Positions 48,610 through 58,955 of a stretch of 64,000 bases of DNA are shown piece after piece. Under the pieces are notes generated by a model. That model saw only the letters and a list, made by a program, of their open reading frames with translations. It was not told the origin of the DNA and searched no databases. Source of the stretch: Duganella alba (GTDB lineage: Bacteria; Pseudomonadota; Gammaproteobacteria; Burkholderiales; Burkholderiaceae_D); the NCBI RefSeq assembly GCF_009674495.1, contig NZ_WKJN01000015.1, positions 81,814-145,813 of the forward strand, given 5' to 3'. The position numbers were made by a program, and so were the translations under genes. How positions within the stretch are numbered: the stretch's first letter is position 1; each line of letters starts with the position of its first letter.

Positions 48610-49704
48610 TCAGTGCTTTTTATGCCGGATCATCCAGCGCGGCGCCTTGAAGCGCACGATGCGCACGTAAATCCAGATATAACTGCCGATAAACAGCACA
48701 CAGAACAGTATCAACACCCAGGTATGGCGCCAGAACACCGTGGCCGGGATCACCGCCGTCAGCGAAAACAGCCACAGATACGGCGAGGTCAGCGAATTGC
48801 GGCGGATCAGCGCGCGCGCCTCCTTGCGGCCGACGGCCCACTGCACGATGCGGCGGAAGATCAGGCTGTGCAGGTGGATGCCGTCCGGCATGGCCGGCGA
48901 CTTGCCGCGCACGAACATGCGGCGGTACACGGAGAACAGCGTTTCGAAGGTCGGATAAATCAGCAGCAGGGCCGCATACCAGGTCGACACCTGCGGATTG
49001 CGCATCACCAGCAGCAGGGCCAGCTCGCCGAGCATGAAGCCGATGAAGTAGGCGCCGCCGTCGCCGAGGAAAATCAGGCCGACCGGGTAGTTCCAGATCA
49101 GGAAACCGGCGGTGGCGCCGGCCACCATCAGCGCGGCGATCAGCACGAACATGTCGTTGACCTGCAAGGCCACATAGCCGAGCGACAGCAGCATGCAGAT
49201 GCACACCACGCTGGCCAGGCCGTTGAAACCGTCGATGATATTGACCGCGTTGGCGATGCCGGCCACGGCCAGCACCGTCAGCGGCAGCGTGATCCACATA
49301 TATGGCAGCGCCCAGGCCGAGAACGGCCAGTCCAGGCGGTCGATGCGGGCGTCGAGCAGGAAATAGCCGAGCGTGGCGGCCGCCATGGTCAGCAGCAGGC
49401 GGCGCAGCGGGCTGACGCGGCCGGTGTAGTCCTCGACGATGCCGCCGGCAAAGGCGACGGTGGCGCTGGCCAGCAGCGCCAGCAGCAGATCGCCCAGCAC
49501 CGGCACGCGCCAGATGGAAATCGTCGAACTGATCGCCACCGCGACAAAAATCGGCAGGCCGCCGATGCGGGCGACGTGATGGGCGTGAACTTTCTGCACG
49601 CCGTCGAAATTGGCGTCCAGCGCCGGACCGTGCAATCTCGCTTCTTTAATGACCAGCAGGGTCAGCAGCGCGGAAGCGATAAAGCTCAGTAGGAAGGAAA
49701 ACAT
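48610..49704 (-). CDS. undecaprenyl-phosphate sugar-1-phosphate transferase (WecA/WbpL-like)
   Basis: The 364-residue integral membrane enzyme has about ten hydrophobic segments and the family's loops: KVHAHHVARIGGLPIFV, GGIVEDYTGRVSPLRR, IANAVNIIDGFNGLASV and LIFLGDGGAYFIGFMLGEL, then PDGIHLHSLIFRRIV. It starts O-antigen or related polysaccharide synthesis by linking a sugar phosphate to undecaprenyl phosphate. The sugar, GlcNAc or a deoxy relative, cannot be told. It lies between the rfb genes and manB. Confidence 0.92.
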   Translation of the reverse strand: MFSFLLSFIASALLTLLVIKEARLHGPALDANFDGVQKVHAHHVARIGGLPIFVAVAISSTISIWRVPVLGDLLLALLASATVAFAGGIVEDYTGRVSPLRRLLLTMAAATLGYFLLDARIDRLDWPFSAWALPYMWITLPLTVLAVAGIANAVNIIDGFNGLASVVCICMLLSLGYVALQVNDMFVLIAALMVAGATAGFLIWNYPVGLIFLGDGGAYFIGFMLGELALLLVMRNPQVSTWYAALLLIYPTFETLFSVYRRMFVRGKSPAMPDGIHLHSLIFRRIVQWAVGRKEARALIRRNSLTSPYLWLFSLTAVIPATVFWRHTWVLILFCVLFIGSYIWIYVRIVRFKAPRWMIRHKKH

Positions 49705-49745
49705 ATTATTTTAATTTCTGCGTTGTATCGCAACACGAAGCATTA

Positions 49746-49880
49746 TCAACGTGCCAACAGCTGATTGTACAGGATTACACGCGCCAGCCAGCGTTTAACG
49801 GGCCGCCGGCATGATACCAGCCGCGCCTTGTACAACAGAGCACGCTTACCAATCGATACAACTGCGAAGTACCACTCCGG
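49746..49880 (-). pseudogene. possible relic tail of a polysaccharide glycosyltransferase
   Basis: Directly after the rfbD stop, another frame reads EWYFAVVSIGKRALLYKARL, then VSCRRPVKRWLARVILYNQL and a stop at 49746. This looks protein-like (basic, aromatic, amphipathic) and recalls the C-terminal tails of rhamnosyltransferases. There is no start or catalytic part. A deletion that joined rfbD to the end of a lost transferase gene would explain it; chance is possible. Confidence 0.25.
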
Positions 49881-49885
49881 AGTTC

Positions 49886-50743
49886 TTAGCGCATGCAGAG
49901 CTGCAGCGCCTCTTTCCAGTCCGGCAAGTGGCAGAAACGGGTCATCAGCTTTTCCGACGACAGCACCGAGTAAGGCGGCCGTTGCGCCGGCGTCGGGTAG
50001 TCGGCGGTGGTGATCGGCAGCACCTTGCAGTCCAGGCCGGCCTCTTCGACGATGGCCTGGGTAAACGCGTGCCAGGTGGTCTGCCCTTGCGCGCTCAAGT
50101 GATAGATGCCGCTGTTCCGCGTCCACCAGTCGCTGCCGCCGGCGTGCGCCTGCGCCAGCACCTGCGCCGTCACGTCGGCAATGGTGCGGCTCCAGGTCGG
50201 CGCGCCGTGCTGGTCGGCCACCACGCGCAGTTCGTCGCGCTCCTTGGCCAGGCGCAGCATGGTCAGCAGAAAGTTCTTGCCGCGCATGCCATACACCCAG
50301 CTGGTGCGGAAGATCAGGTGCGGAATGCCGGCCGCCGCGATCGCCTGTTCGCCGGCCAGCTTGCTGGCGCCGTAGACATTGCGCGGGCCGACCGGGTCGG
50401 TCTCCGCGCGCGGCGCCGGCTGCGCGCCGTCGAACACGTAATCGGTGGAGTAATGCACCAGCGCCGCGCCGAGCACCCTGGCCTCTTGCGCCATCACGGC
50501 CGGCGCCTCGGCGTTGATGCGGTGCGCCAGCGCCGGCTCGCTCTCGGCCTTGTCCACCGCCGTGTAGGCGGCCGGATTGACGATCAGCCGCGGCTTGACC
50601 TGGCGGATGACGTCGCGCACCTGGTCCAGGTCGGACAAGTCCATCACGCCGCGGTCCACCGCCACCACCTCGCCCACGCCTTGCAGGCTGCGCGCCAGTT
50701 CGTAGCCGACCTGGCCGGTGCTGCCGGTCAGCAGCACCTTCAT
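49886..50743 (-). CDS. rfbD: dTDP-4-dehydrorhamnose reductase
   Basis: ATG 50743 overlaps the rfbC stop and gives 285 residues. The Rossmann motif is [19 protein letters not shown], the catalytic Tyr/Lys pair YGASKLAGE, with VHYSTDYVFDGAQPAPRAE and FRTSWVYGMRGKNFLLTML. It makes dTDP-L-rhamnose, the last step of the pathway, in the cytoplasm. It is the last gene of rfbBACD. Confidence 0.95.
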   Translation of the reverse strand: MKVLLTGSTGQVGYELARSLQGVGEVVAVDRGVMDLSDLDQVRDVIRQVKPRLIVNPAAYTAVDKAESEPALAHRINAEAPAVMAQEARVLGAALVHYSTDYVFDGAQPAPRAETDPVGPRNVYGASKLAGEQAIAAAGIPHLIFRTSWVYGMRGKNFLLTMLRLAKERDELRVVADQHGAPTWSRTIADVTAQVLAQAHAGGSDWWTRNSGIYHLSAQGQTTWHAFTQAIVEEAGLDCKVLPITTADYPTPAQRPPYSVLSSEKLMTRFCHLPDWKEALQLCMR

Positions 50744-51288
50744 GGGAACACCTCGGCGTCGGCCAGCAGCACGGCGGCTTGGTCCTTCCAGGACAGACGC
50801 GGCGCTTCCGCCAGCGCCGGCCAGTCGATGCCGATGGCCGGGTCGCTCCACAGGATCGCGCGCTCGTGCTCGGGCGCCCAGTAATCCGTGGTCTTGTAGA
50901 GGAATTCGGCGTCGTCCGAGGTGACCACGAAACCGTGCGCAAAGCCCGGCGGTATCCACATCTGGCGGTGGTTCAGGGCCGACAGCTCGGCGCCGTACCA
51001 CTGGCCAAAGGTGGCCGAGTGCTGGCGGATGTCCACCGCCACATCGAACACCGCGCCGGCGGTGCAGCGCACCAGCTTGCCCTGCGCCTGCTGGATCTGG
51101 TAGTGCAGGCCGCGCAGCACGCCCTTCGACGAGCGCGAATGGTTGTCCTGCACGAACGCGGCGGTGATGCCGGTTTTTTCGGCAAAGACCCGTGCGTTGT
51201 AACTCTCGTAGAAAAAGCCGCGATCGTCGCCGAAGACCCGCGGTTCCAGGACCAGCAAGCCTTCCAGCGGCGTGGTGATGACGTTCAT
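50740..51288 (-). CDS. rfbC: dTDP-4-dehydrorhamnose 3,5-epimerase
   Basis: The 182-residue cupin enzyme shows [40 protein letters not shown] with the catalytic His, [20 protein letters not shown] and [20 protein letters not shown]. It sets the L-configuration of the 4-keto sugar. It overlaps both neighbours by 4 bases. Confidence 0.96.
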   Translation of the reverse strand: MNVITTPLEGLLVLEPRVFGDDRGFFYESYNARVFAEKTGITAAFVQDNHSRSSKGVLRGLHYQIQQAQGKLVRCTAGAVFDVAVDIRQHSATFGQWYGAELSALNHRQMWIPPGFAHGFVVTSDDAEFLYKTTDYWAPEHERAILWSDPAIGIDWPALAEAPRLSWKDQAAVLLADAEVFP

Positions 51289-52181
51289 CGTGAGACTACC
51301 TTATCTTCCAGGATCTGCAGCAGGTACTGGCCGTAGTTGTTCTTCTTCAGCGGCTCGGCCAGCTTGCGCAGCTGCGCGGCGTCGATATAGCCCTTGCGAT
51401 AGGCGATCTCTTCCGGGCACGCCACTTTCAGGCCCTGGCGCTTTTCAATGGTGGCGATGAACTGGCCCGCCTCCAGCAGCGATTCGTGGGTGCCGGTGTC
51501 GAGCCAGGCCATGCCGCGTCCCATCAGCTCCACATTGAGCTCGCCCTTGTCGAGGTACACCTTGTTGACGTCGGTGATTTCCAGCTCGCCGCGCGCCGAC
51601 GGCTGGATACTGGCGGCGATGTCGCACACCTGGTTGTCGTAGAAGTACAGGCCGGTCACGGCGTAGTTCGACTTCGGCTGCTTCGGCTTTTCCTCGATCG
51701 ACACGGCGGTGCGCTTGTCGTCGAACTCGACCACACCGTAGCGCTCCGGGTCCTGCACGTGATAGGCGAACACGGTGGCGCCGCCGGTCTGGCCGGCCGC
51801 ATGGCGCAACAGACCGTCCAGGTCGTTGCCGTAGTAGATGTTATCGCCGAGGATCAGCGCCGAGGGTGCGTCGCCGACGAAGTCCTTGCCGATGATGAAG
51901 GCTTGCGCCAGGCCGTCCGGCGACGGCTGCACCGCGTAGCTGATGCTGATGCCCCACTGGCTGCCGTCGCCCAGCAGGTCGCGGAAGCGCGGCGTGTCCT
52001 GCGGCGTCGAGATCAGCAGGATCTCGGTGATGCCTGCCAACATCAGCACGGTCAGCGGATGGTAGATCATCGGCTTGTCGTAGATCGGCAGCAGCTGCTT
52101 GGACACGCTCATGGTGACCGGATACAGACGGGTGCCGGAACCGCCGGCCAGGATAATGCCTTTACGTTGAGGAGTGCTCAT
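51285..52181 (-). CDS. rfbA: glucose-1-phosphate thymidylyltransferase
   Basis: The 298-residue nucleotidyltransferase has [40 protein letters not shown] and [18 protein letters not shown]. It forms dTDP-glucose from glucose-1-phosphate and dTTP, the entry to the rhamnose pathway, and overlaps rfbB and rfbC by 4 bases each. Confidence 0.97.
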   Translation of the reverse strand: MSTPQRKGIILAGGSGTRLYPVTMSVSKQLLPIYDKPMIYHPLTVLMLAGITEILLISTPQDTPRFRDLLGDGSQWGISISYAVQPSPDGLAQAFIIGKDFVGDAPSALILGDNIYYGNDLDGLLRHAAGQTGGATVFAYHVQDPERYGVVEFDDKRTAVSIEEKPKQPKSNYAVTGLYFYDNQVCDIAASIQPSARGELEITDVNKVYLDKGELNVELMGRGMAWLDTGTHESLLEAGQFIATIEKRQGLKVACPEEIAYRKGYIDAAQLRKLAEPLKKNNYGQYLLQILEDKVVSR

Positions 52182-53248
52182 GCCTGGCCTTCGCGATTAA
52201 AGTAATTGGTTTCCACCCACTTGGCGTAGCTGCCCGACTGCACGTCGGCCACCCAGGCCTGGTTGTCCAGATACCACTGCACGGTCTTGGCGATGCCGGT
52301 CTGGAAGGTCTCGGCCGGTTTCCAGCCCAGTTCGCGCTCCAGCTTGCGCGCGTCGATGGCGTAGCGGCGGTCGTGGCCGGGACGGTCCTTCACGAAGGTG
52401 ATCTGGTCGCGGTAGCTGCCGGCCGCTTTCGGCTTGAGCTGGTCGAGCATGTCGCACAGCGTGTGCACCACGTCCAGGTTGGCCATCTCGTTCCAGCCGC
52501 CGACGTTGTAGGTCTCGCCCAGCTTGCCCGCCGCCAGCACGCGGCGGATGGCGGCGCAGTGGTCGCTGACATACAGCCAGTCGCGCACCTGCTGGCCGTC
52601 GCCGTAGATCGGCAGCTGCTTGCCGGCCTGGGCGTTGGCGATGATCAGCGGAATCAGCTTTTCCGGGAAGTGGTAGGGGCCGTAGTTGTTGGAGCAGTTG
52701 GTGGTCAGCACCGGCAGGCCGTAGGTGTGGAAGTACGAGCGCACCAGGTGATCGGACGCGGCTTTCGACGCCGAGTACGGGCTGTTCGGCGCAAACGCGG
52801 TGGTTTCGCTGAACGGCGCGTCGTCCGGGCCCAGGGTGCCGTACACCTCGTCGGTGGACACGTGCAGGAAGCGGAACGCGGCTTTCTCGTCATCCGGCAG
52901 CGCCGACCAGTAGGCGCGCGCCGCTTCGAGCAGGCTGAAGGTGCCGTTGATGTTGGTATTGATGAATTCGCCCGGACCGAGGATCGAACGGTCGACGTGG
53001 CTTTCGGCCGCGAAGTGCACGACGGCGCGCGGTTGATGCTGCTGGAACAGCGCCAGCACCTGGGCCTGGTCGCAGATGTCACCGCGCACAAAGGTATGGC
53101 GCGCATCCTGCTTCAGCGACGCCAGGTTGTTCAGATTGCCGGCATAAGTCAGCTTATCGAAGTTGATGACAGGCTCATCCGACTGGGCCAGCCAGTCCAG
53201 GACGAAATTTGAGCCTATGAAACCAGCACCACCCGTTACAAAAATCAT
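52178..53248 (-). CDS. rfbB: dTDP-glucose 4,6-dehydratase
   Basis: The 356-residue SDR enzyme has [19 protein letters not shown] for [23 protein letters not shown] with the Asp-Glu pair, and [15 protein letters not shown] with Tyr/Lys. It is the first gene of the leftward rfbBACD operon and converts dTDP-glucose to the 4-keto-6-deoxy form. The 120 bases to apaH hold both promoters; no clear hexamers stand out. Confidence 0.97.
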   Translation of the reverse strand: MIFVTGGAGFIGSNFVLDWLAQSDEPVINFDKLTYAGNLNNLASLKQDARHTFVRGDICDQAQVLALFQQHQPRAVVHFAAESHVDRSILGPGEFINTNINGTFSLLEAARAYWSALPDDEKAAFRFLHVSTDEVYGTLGPDDAPFSETTAFAPNSPYSASKAASDHLVRSYFHTYGLPVLTTNCSNNYGPYHFPEKLIPLIIANAQAGKQLPIYGDGQQVRDWLYVSDHCAAIRRVLAAGKLGETYNVGGWNEMANLDVVHTLCDMLDQLKPKAAGSYRDQITFVKDRPGHDRRYAIDARKLERELGWKPAETFQTGIAKTVQWYLDNQAWVADVQSGSYAKWVETNYFNREGQA

Positions 53249-53368
53249 TTAGTATCCCGCAGCAAGCGTCAAATTAGTCGTAGGCATGATTTTATGTGAA
53301 GTGTCCCATAACGGGGCAAAAATTCAGGGTAATTCACGCCCCAAAGCAACGAACAAGCGAGCATCCAT

Positions 53369-54226
53369 ATGAAAACCTATGTAATCGGGGATTTACAGGG
53401 CTGCCACGAGCAGGCCTTGGCCATCCTCGACCGCATACGCGCCCACGCGGCCGACAGCGGCGTGGCGGAGCCATCCATTCTGTTCGCAGGCGACCTGATC
53501 AATCGCGGGCCGGACTCGCTGGCGACCTTGCGCCACGTGCGCCGCCTGGCCATCGCCAGCGGCGGCCTCATCGATAGCGTGCTGGGCAACCACGACCTGC
53601 ACCTGCTGGCGGTGGCCTACGGCATCCGGCCCGAGCACAAGTCCGACACGCTGGCCGAGATCCTGCATGCGCCGGATCGTGACGAGCTGATCGACTGGGT
53701 GCGGCGCCGGCCGCTGGCGATCCGCTCCGGCAGCCACGTGCTGGTGCATGCCGGCCTGCTGCCGCAATGGACCGGCGCACAGGCGATGGCGCTGGCCGGC
53801 GAGGTGCAGGACATGCTGCGCGGCGACAGGATCGAGGACTTCCTGGCCGAGATGTACGGCAACGAGCCGGCCCAGTGGTCGGACGATCTGCAGGGCGTGG
53901 AACGGCTGCGCTGCATCATCAACGCCATGACGCGGCTGCGCTTCTGCACCGCCGACGGCGTGATGGATTTCAAGATGAAGGAAAGCGGCACGGCCGATCC
54001 GTCGACCGGCCTGATGCCATGGTTCGACGTGCCCGGCCGCCGCAGCGCGCGCGAGACGGTGGTGTTCGGCCACTGGTCGGCGCTGGGGCTGACCATGCAG
54101 CCCAATCTGCTCGGCCTCGACAGCGGCTGCGTGTGGGGCGGCCAGTTGTCGGCCGTGTGCCTGGAGGATCGCACCTTGCTGCAGGTGCAGTGCCCGCAGT
54201 TCAAGGAGCCGGGCGGAAAAGCCTAG
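53369..54226 (+). CDS. apaH: bis(5'-nucleosyl)-tetraphosphatase, symmetrical
   Basis: The 285-residue metallophosphatase has YVIGDLQGCHEQALAIL, ILFAGDLINRGPDSLATLRH, DSVLGNHDLHLLAVAYG and LVHAGLLPQW, the motifs of the family. It splits Ap4A into two ADP and, in E. coli, also removes Np4N caps from RNA. It overlaps the convergent plsC-type gene by 4 bases. Confidence 0.95.
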   Translation: MKTYVIGDLQGCHEQALAILDRIRAHAADSGVAEPSILFAGDLINRGPDSLATLRHVRRLAIASGGLIDSVLGNHDLHLLAVAYGIRPEHKSDTLAEILHAPDRDELIDWVRRRPLAIRSGSHVLVHAGLLPQWTGAQAMALAGEVQDMLRGDRIEDFLAEMYGNEPAQWSDDLQGVERLRCIINAMTRLRFCTADGVMDFKMKESGTADPSTGLMPWFDVPGRRSARETVVFGHWSALGLTMQPNLLGLDSGCVWGGQLSAVCLEDRTLLQVQCPQFKEPGGKA

Positions 54227-54975
54227 TGCGTCGTTGACGTCGTGACGCCCAGTGCGGCGGCCACGGCTTGATGCGTGACCTCGGCCAGGTCGCGGCGATG
54301 CGCGCCGGTGGTATCGACCGGCGGCAGAATCGCCAGCCGGGCCTTGACCGGCGGCCCGTTCAGGATCAGCACGATGCTTTCGGCAAAGCTGGTCTCGCCG
54401 ATGAAATCCACCGACGGATGCCGGCCGCCGCTGGCGTCCTCATACATCAGCGCAAACGGCTGCACCGGCACCTTGGCGTCGATCGCCGCTTCAAACAAGT
54501 TGGCGTGGAACGGCAGCAGATTGCCCTGCGCCGACGTGGTCCCTTCCGGGAAGAACGCCACCCGCTCGCCCTGCTCCAGCGTGGTCACCAGCCCCTTGAA
54601 GATATGCCGCAGATCGCGCCGGTTGCCGCGCGAAATGAACACGGTGCCGGCCTTCTGCGCCAGCCAGCCGGCCAGCGGCCAGGAACGGATCTCGGCCTTG
54701 GCGACGAAATGGCTCGGGTACAGGCTGTGCACCACGAAGATGTCCAGCCACGACACGTGGTTGGCCACCACCATCGACCGCTCCAGCACCGGCGCGCTGC
54801 CGGCCGCCTGTTCGACGGTCACATTGCACATGCCCAGCAGCCTGGTGGACCAGCGGCGGATGTGCGCGTTGCGCTGCTCCTGGCCGATCCATGGAAACAC
54901 CGTGGCGCAGATCGCCATACCCTTGAAGACGTGCAGCAGCACCCGCACCAGGCGGAAGATAGTCGACAGTTTCAT
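54223..54975 (-). CDS. PlsC-domain lysophospholipid acyltransferase
   Basis: The 250-residue protein has a hydrophobic start (RLVRVLLHVFKGMAICATVF) and the acyltransferase boxes MVVANHVSWLDIFVVHSL (HX4D), TVFISRGNRRDLRHIFKG and VAFFPEGTTSAQGNLLPFH. It should acylate lysophosphatidic acid or a related lipid at the inner membrane. A second plsC is at 41713; this copy has the canonical HX4D box. It lies downstream of the pyr genes, 9 bases after pyrC'. Confidence 0.9.
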   Translation of the reverse strand: MKLSTIFRLVRVLLHVFKGMAICATVFPWIGQEQRNAHIRRWSTRLLGMCNVTVEQAAGSAPVLERSMVVANHVSWLDIFVVHSLYPSHFVAKAEIRSWPLAGWLAQKAGTVFISRGNRRDLRHIFKGLVTTLEQGERVAFFPEGTTSAQGNLLPFHANLFEAAIDAKVPVQPFALMYEDASGGRHPSVDFIGETSFAESIVLILNGPPVKARLAILPPVDTTGAHRRDLAEVTHQAVAAALGVTTSTTH

Positions 54976-54984
54976 GCAGCGCGA

Positions 54985-56286
54985 TCAGCGTTGATAAGCA
55001 ACGTGGCCGGCCACGATGGTGGTTTGTACCTGTCCCGCCAGGTTATAGCCGAGGAACGGCGTGTGCTTGCCCTGGCTGGCCAGCGCCGACGCTTCCACCG
55101 TCCAGTGCGCACCCGCGTCGAACAGCACCACGTCCGCCACCGCGCCCACCGTCAGCGTGCCTGCCGACAGACCGGCCACGCGCGCCGCTTCCGAGGTGAT
55201 GCGGGCCAGCGCGCGCGACAGCGCTCCCTGCTTGCCGGTGTCCTGCTGCGCAGCGTAATCGTCGGCCCACTTCAGCGTCAGCGACAGCAACAGCTCCAGG
55301 CCGGTGGCGCCGGGCGAGGCTTCGCCGAACGGCAGCAGCTTCTCGTCGTCGTCGACCGGCGTGTGGTCCGAGCACAGCGCATCGATGGTGCCGTCCAGCA
55401 GACCGAAGCGGATCGCGTCGCGGTCGCGCTGGCTGCGGAACGGCGGCGCCATGCGCGCGTTCGAATCGAAGAAGCCAATGTCGGCATCGGTCATGTGGAT
55501 GTGGTGTGCGCCGACGTCACAGGTGACCGGCAGGCCTCCGGCCTTGGCCTTGCGGATCAGCTCCAGGCTGGCGGCGGCCGAGATGCGGCACAGGTGCACG
55601 CGCGCGCCGCTGGCGCGCATCAGTTCGAAGATGGTGTGCAGCGCGATGGTTTCCGACATCACCGGCACGCCGGACAGGCCCAGGCGCGACGCCAGCGGGC
55701 CGGATGCGGCGACGCCGCCGACGCCGATGTGCGCATCCTGCGGACGCAGCCACACGGTGTAGCCGAAGGTCTTGGCGTACTGCATGGCGCGCAGCAGCAC
55801 GTTGGTGTCCTCGATTGGCTGCTCGGCGTGCGAGAAGCCGATGCAGCCCGATTCGGTCAGCGCCGACATCTCGGTCAGCTGCTCACCCTTCAGTCCCATG
55901 GTCAGCGCGCCCAGCGGATGCACGTGCGCCTGGTTCAGCTTTTGCGCGCGGTATTTCAGCATCTCCACCAGGCCCGGCTCGTCCAGCACCGGATCGGTGT
56001 CCGGCGGGCAGATCAGCGTGGTGACGCCGCCCTGCATGGCGGCCTGCATCTCCGATTCCAGCGTGGCCTTGTATTCAAAGCCCGGCTCGCGCAGGCGCGC
56101 CGACAGGTCGACGAAGCCTGGCGACACGATCAGGCCGGTCGCATCGATGGTCTGGTCGGCGGTAAAGCCGGCCGGCGCGGCGCCCACCGCCAGCACTTTG
56201 CCGTCGGCCAGGTAAAGGTCGTTGATGCCGTCGACGCCGTTGGCTGGGTCGATCAAGTGGCCGTTTTTGATGTGAATGTTCTTCAT
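54985..56286 (-). CDS. pyrX: dihydroorotase-like protein lacking metal ligands (PyrC'/PyrX)
   Basis: The 433-residue amidohydrolase matches class I dihydroorotases in length and layout ([20 protein letters not shown], then [40 protein letters not shown]). The metal-binding HxH of the DxHxH motif is replaced by S62 and R64, so catalysis is unlikely. In Pseudomonas an inactive dihydroorotase of this type is a structural partner of aspartate transcarbamoylase. It overlaps pyrB by 4 bases, which supports complex formation. A true dihydroorotase must be encoded elsewhere. Confidence 0.9.
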   Translation of the reverse strand: MKNIHIKNGHLIDPANGVDGINDLYLADGKVLAVGAAPAGFTADQTIDATGLIVSPGFVDLSARLREPGFEYKATLESEMQAAMQGGVTTLICPPDTDPVLDEPGLVEMLKYRAQKLNQAHVHPLGALTMGLKGEQLTEMSALTESGCIGFSHAEQPIEDTNVLLRAMQYAKTFGYTVWLRPQDAHIGVGGVAASGPLASRLGLSGVPVMSETIALHTIFELMRASGARVHLCRISAAASLELIRKAKAGGLPVTCDVGAHHIHMTDADIGFFDSNARMAPPFRSQRDRDAIRFGLLDGTIDALCSDHTPVDDDEKLLPFGEASPGATGLELLLSLTLKWADDYAAQQDTGKQGALSRALARITSEAARVAGLSAGTLTVGAVADVVLFDAGAHWTVEASALASQGKHTPFLGYNLAGQVQTTIVAGHVAYQR

Positions 56287-57248
56287 GCTTGCGTCCCTGC
56301 TACGATGCTCATCACCGCCATGCGTACTGCGATACCAAACGTCACCTGCGGCAGGATCACTGCCTGCGCGCCATCCGCCACGGCGGAGTCGATCTCCACG
56401 CCGCGGTTCATCGGCCCCGGGTGCATGACGATGGCGTCCGGCTTGGCCAGCGCCAGGCGTTCCGGCGTCAGGCCGTAGCTGGCGAAGTATTCGCCGGCCG
56501 ACGGCAGCAGCGCGCCGCTCATGCGCTCGTTCTGCAGGCGCAGCATGATGATCACGTCGACATCCTTCAGGCCTTCATCCATGTTGGTGAAGGTGCGCAC
56601 GCCCATCTGCTCCAGGCCGCCCGGCAGCAGCGTGTGCGGGCCGATGGCGCGCACTTCCGGCACGCCCAGCGTGGTCAGCGCGTGGATGTCGGAACGGGCC
56701 ACGCGGCTGTGCAGGATGTCGCCGACGATGGCCACGCGCAGGTTGGTGAAGTCCTTCTTGTAGTGGCGGATGGTGTACATGTCCAGCAGGCCCTGCGTCG
56801 GGTGCGCGTGGCGGCCATCGCCCGCGTTCACCACGTGCACGTGGTTCTGCCTGGTTTCCATCAAATGCTTGGCGATCAGGTACGGCGCGCCGGACTGCGC
56901 GTGGCGCACCACGAACATGTCGGCGTGCATCGCCGCCAGGTTGTCGATGGTGTCCAGCAGCGATTCGCCCTTGCTGGTCGACGAGGCCTGGATGTTCAGG
57001 TTGATCACGTCGGCCGACAGGCGCTTGGCGGCGATTTCGAAGGTGGTGCGGGTGCGGGTCGAGTTCTCGAAGAACAGGTTGAACACCGATTTGCCGCGCA
57101 TCAGCGGCACTTTTTTCACGTCGCGGTCGGAGATACCGACGAAGGACGAGGCGGTGTCCAGGATGTGATTGAGGATGCTTTTCGGCAGGCCCTCGATCGA
57201 CAGCAAGTGCTGCAACTCGCCGTTTTTGTTCAGTTGCGGATTCAGCAT
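56283..57248 (-). CDS. pyrB: aspartate carbamoyltransferase catalytic subunit
   Basis: The 321-residue enzyme shows the carbamoyl-phosphate loop [19 protein letters not shown], the [13 protein letters not shown] loop, [20 protein letters not shown] and [13 protein letters not shown]. It forms carbamoyl aspartate in pyrimidine synthesis. It sits between pyrR and pyrC', 6 bases after pyrR. Confidence 0.97.
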   Translation of the reverse strand: MLNPQLNKNGELQHLLSIEGLPKSILNHILDTASSFVGISDRDVKKVPLMRGKSVFNLFFENSTRTRTTFEIAAKRLSADVINLNIQASSTSKGESLLDTIDNLAAMHADMFVVRHAQSGAPYLIAKHLMETRQNHVHVVNAGDGRHAHPTQGLLDMYTIRHYKKDFTNLRVAIVGDILHSRVARSDIHALTTLGVPEVRAIGPHTLLPGGLEQMGVRTFTNMDEGLKDVDVIIMLRLQNERMSGALLPSAGEYFASYGLTPERLALAKPDAIVMHPGPMNRGVEIDSAVADGAQAVILPQVTFGIAVRMAVMSIVAGTQA

Positions 57249-57254
57249 GGTGTG

Positions 57255-57761
57255 TTATTCAATGGTTAGCGTAAATTTTCCATCGTCGGCGCGTTGCAGC
57301 ACCAGCGCCTGTCCCTTCGGCACGGCCACGTGGCCGGCGACGAAATCGGCCGCCACCGGCAGCTGGCGTTCGCCGCGATCGACCAGCGCCGCCAGCATGA
57401 TGCGCGCCGGGCGGCCGTAGTCGAACAGCTCGTTGATCGCGGCGCGCGTGGTGCGGCCGGTGTACAGCACGTCGTCGACCAGCAGGATGTTGGCGGCCGC
57501 CACGTCGAAGGTGATGTTGGTCGGCTTGACTTCCGCCGGCAGGCCCTTCTTGGCGTAATCGTCGCGGTAGAAGGACACGTCCAGCACGCCGCAGCGCGCC
57601 GACAGGCCGAGGTCGGCCGCCAGGCGTTCGGCGATCCAGGCGCCGCCGGAGTGGATGCCGACAATGGCGACATCCGGCACGCCGGCCAGGCCGGCTTTCA
57701 CGTCGGCCAGCAGCGTCGCGTACAGCGCTTCGGCGTCAAGTTGGTTGGGATTCAGAGTCAT
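57255..57761 (-). CDS. pyrR: PyrR-type bifunctional regulator/uracil phosphoribosyltransferase
   Basis: The 168-residue protein has the PRPP loop NILLVDDVLYTGRTTRAAIN and VDRGERQLPVAADFVAGHVA. PyrR of Bacillus controls pyr mRNA termination; in proteobacteria the role is less clear and the enzymatic activity may prevail. It overlaps ruvX by 4 bases. Confidence 0.92.
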   Translation of the reverse strand: MTLNPNQLDAEALYATLLADVKAGLAGVPDVAIVGIHSGGAWIAERLAADLGLSARCGVLDVSFYRDDYAKKGLPAEVKPTNITFDVAAANILLVDDVLYTGRTTRAAINELFDYGRPARIMLAALVDRGERQLPVAADFVAGHVAVPKGQALVLQRADDGKFTLTIE

Positions 57762-58147
57762 AAGGAGTCGAAGTATTGTTGCAGAATGATGGCGGCGGCG
57801 CGGTCGTCAATGACCTCGCCGCGCTTGGCCGTGATGACGGCCGAGGAATAGCGTTCGTCGACCAGCTCCACCGGCAGGTTGAAGCGGCCGTTCAATTGAT
57901 TGGCGAACTTGCGGGCGCGGGCGGTCATTTCGTGTTCGGCGCCGTCCGGGTGCATGGGCAGGCCGACCACCAGCCGGGCCGGCTTCCATTCGTCGAGCAG
58001 TTTCTGGATATCGGCAAAGCGGGTGGCGTTGTCGACCGCGCTGATGACTTTGACCGGTTCGGCCTGGCGCAACATCGTATTGCCCATTGCCACGCCTATC
58101 CGTTTGATGCCGAAATCGAAAGCGAAGATGGTGTCAATACTGCCCAT
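57758..58147 (-). CDS. ruvX: RuvX/YqgF pre-16S rRNA nuclease
   Basis: The 129-residue RNase H-like nuclease has FAFDFGIKRIGVAMGNT with the first catalytic Asp (D11), LVVGLPMHPDGAEHEMTARA and VELVDERYSSAVI. It is needed for 16S rRNA 5'-end maturation and was once named a Holliday junction resolvase. It abuts the yqgE stop. Confidence 0.94.
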   Translation of the reverse strand: MGSIDTIFAFDFGIKRIGVAMGNTMLRQAEPVKVISAVDNATRFADIQKLLDEWKPARLVVGLPMHPDGAEHEMTARARKFANQLNGRFNLPVELVDERYSSAVITAKRGEVIDDRAAAIILQQYFDSL

Positions 58148-58801
58148 TTACGCGTGACCTGCCTCGGACGTCAGCATCAAGGGATCGATGCCGAGCAGGC
58201 GCATGGCGGCCGTGTAGCGGTCCTCGATGGGCATGTTGAACAGGATTTCGGGATCGGCGCCGACCGTCAGCCAGCCGTTGCGGCCGATTTCCTCTTCCAG
58301 CTGGCCGGGACTCCAGCCCGAATAGCCGATCGACACCAGCATGCGCGGCGGACCTTCGCCGGCCGCCACCGCTTCCAGCACGTCGATCGAGGTGGTGAAG
58401 GCGATTTCATCGGTCACCGTCAGCGACGAGGAGTAACGATGGCCGGGCGTGTGCAGCACGAAGCCGCGGTCGTCCTGCACCGGGCCGCCAAACATGATCG
58501 GCTCGTCGTCATGGCCTTCCAGGCCGGATTCGACCTTGAGGTCGATGCGCTCGAACAGCGTGTGCATGGTCATGTCGGTGGGCTTGTTGATCACCACGCC
58601 GAGCACGCCGTTTTCATTGTGTTCGCAGACATACACCACCGTGCCGCCGAAGACCGGATCTTGCATGGATGGCATTGCAATAAGGAAATGATTTGCCAGG
58701 TTCAGCGTGCTGGCGGCAGCGCCGAACGGCTCCAGGGATTCACCGGCTTCCTGCATCATGCCGGCGACAGGTAGAGTTTTGCCTATTTTGCTCTTCTTCA
58801 T
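58148..58801 (-). CDS. yqgE: YqgE/AlgH family protein (DUF179)
   Basis: From ATG 58801 (MKKSKIGKTLPVAG) the product is 217 residues. The core is typical: NHFLIAMPSMQDPVFGGTVV, GVLGVVINKPTDMTMHTLF, FGGPVQDDRGFVLHTPG and GYSGWSPGQLEEEIGRNGWL. The biochemical role is unresolved; the Pseudomonas homologue was called AlgH. An internal start (MMQEAGES) would remove a non-conserved leader. It heads the yqgE-ruvX-pyrR-pyrB-pyrC' operon. Confidence 0.92.
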   Translation of the reverse strand: MKKSKIGKTLPVAGMMQEAGESLEPFGAAASTLNLANHFLIAMPSMQDPVFGGTVVYVCEHNENGVLGVVINKPTDMTMHTLFERIDLKVESGLEGHDDEPIMFGGPVQDDRGFVLHTPGHRYSSSLTVTDEIAFTTSIDVLEAVAAGEGPPRMLVSIGYSGWSPGQLEEEIGRNGWLTVGADPEILFNMPIEDRYTAAMRLLGIDPLMLTSEAGHA

Positions 58802-58955
58802 ACAAGTTGCTCTCTCTGCTGGGGTGCGTGTTCTTTCTGTGCTGCTGACAATTACTGTAGTATTCGCGCGGCTAGCAACTCTGTTTACCCTGTAGTTTAC
58901 ACTGAATTGCGGGTGCGGCCATGATTGCGTCTCACACAAGATTGATACAGACCGA

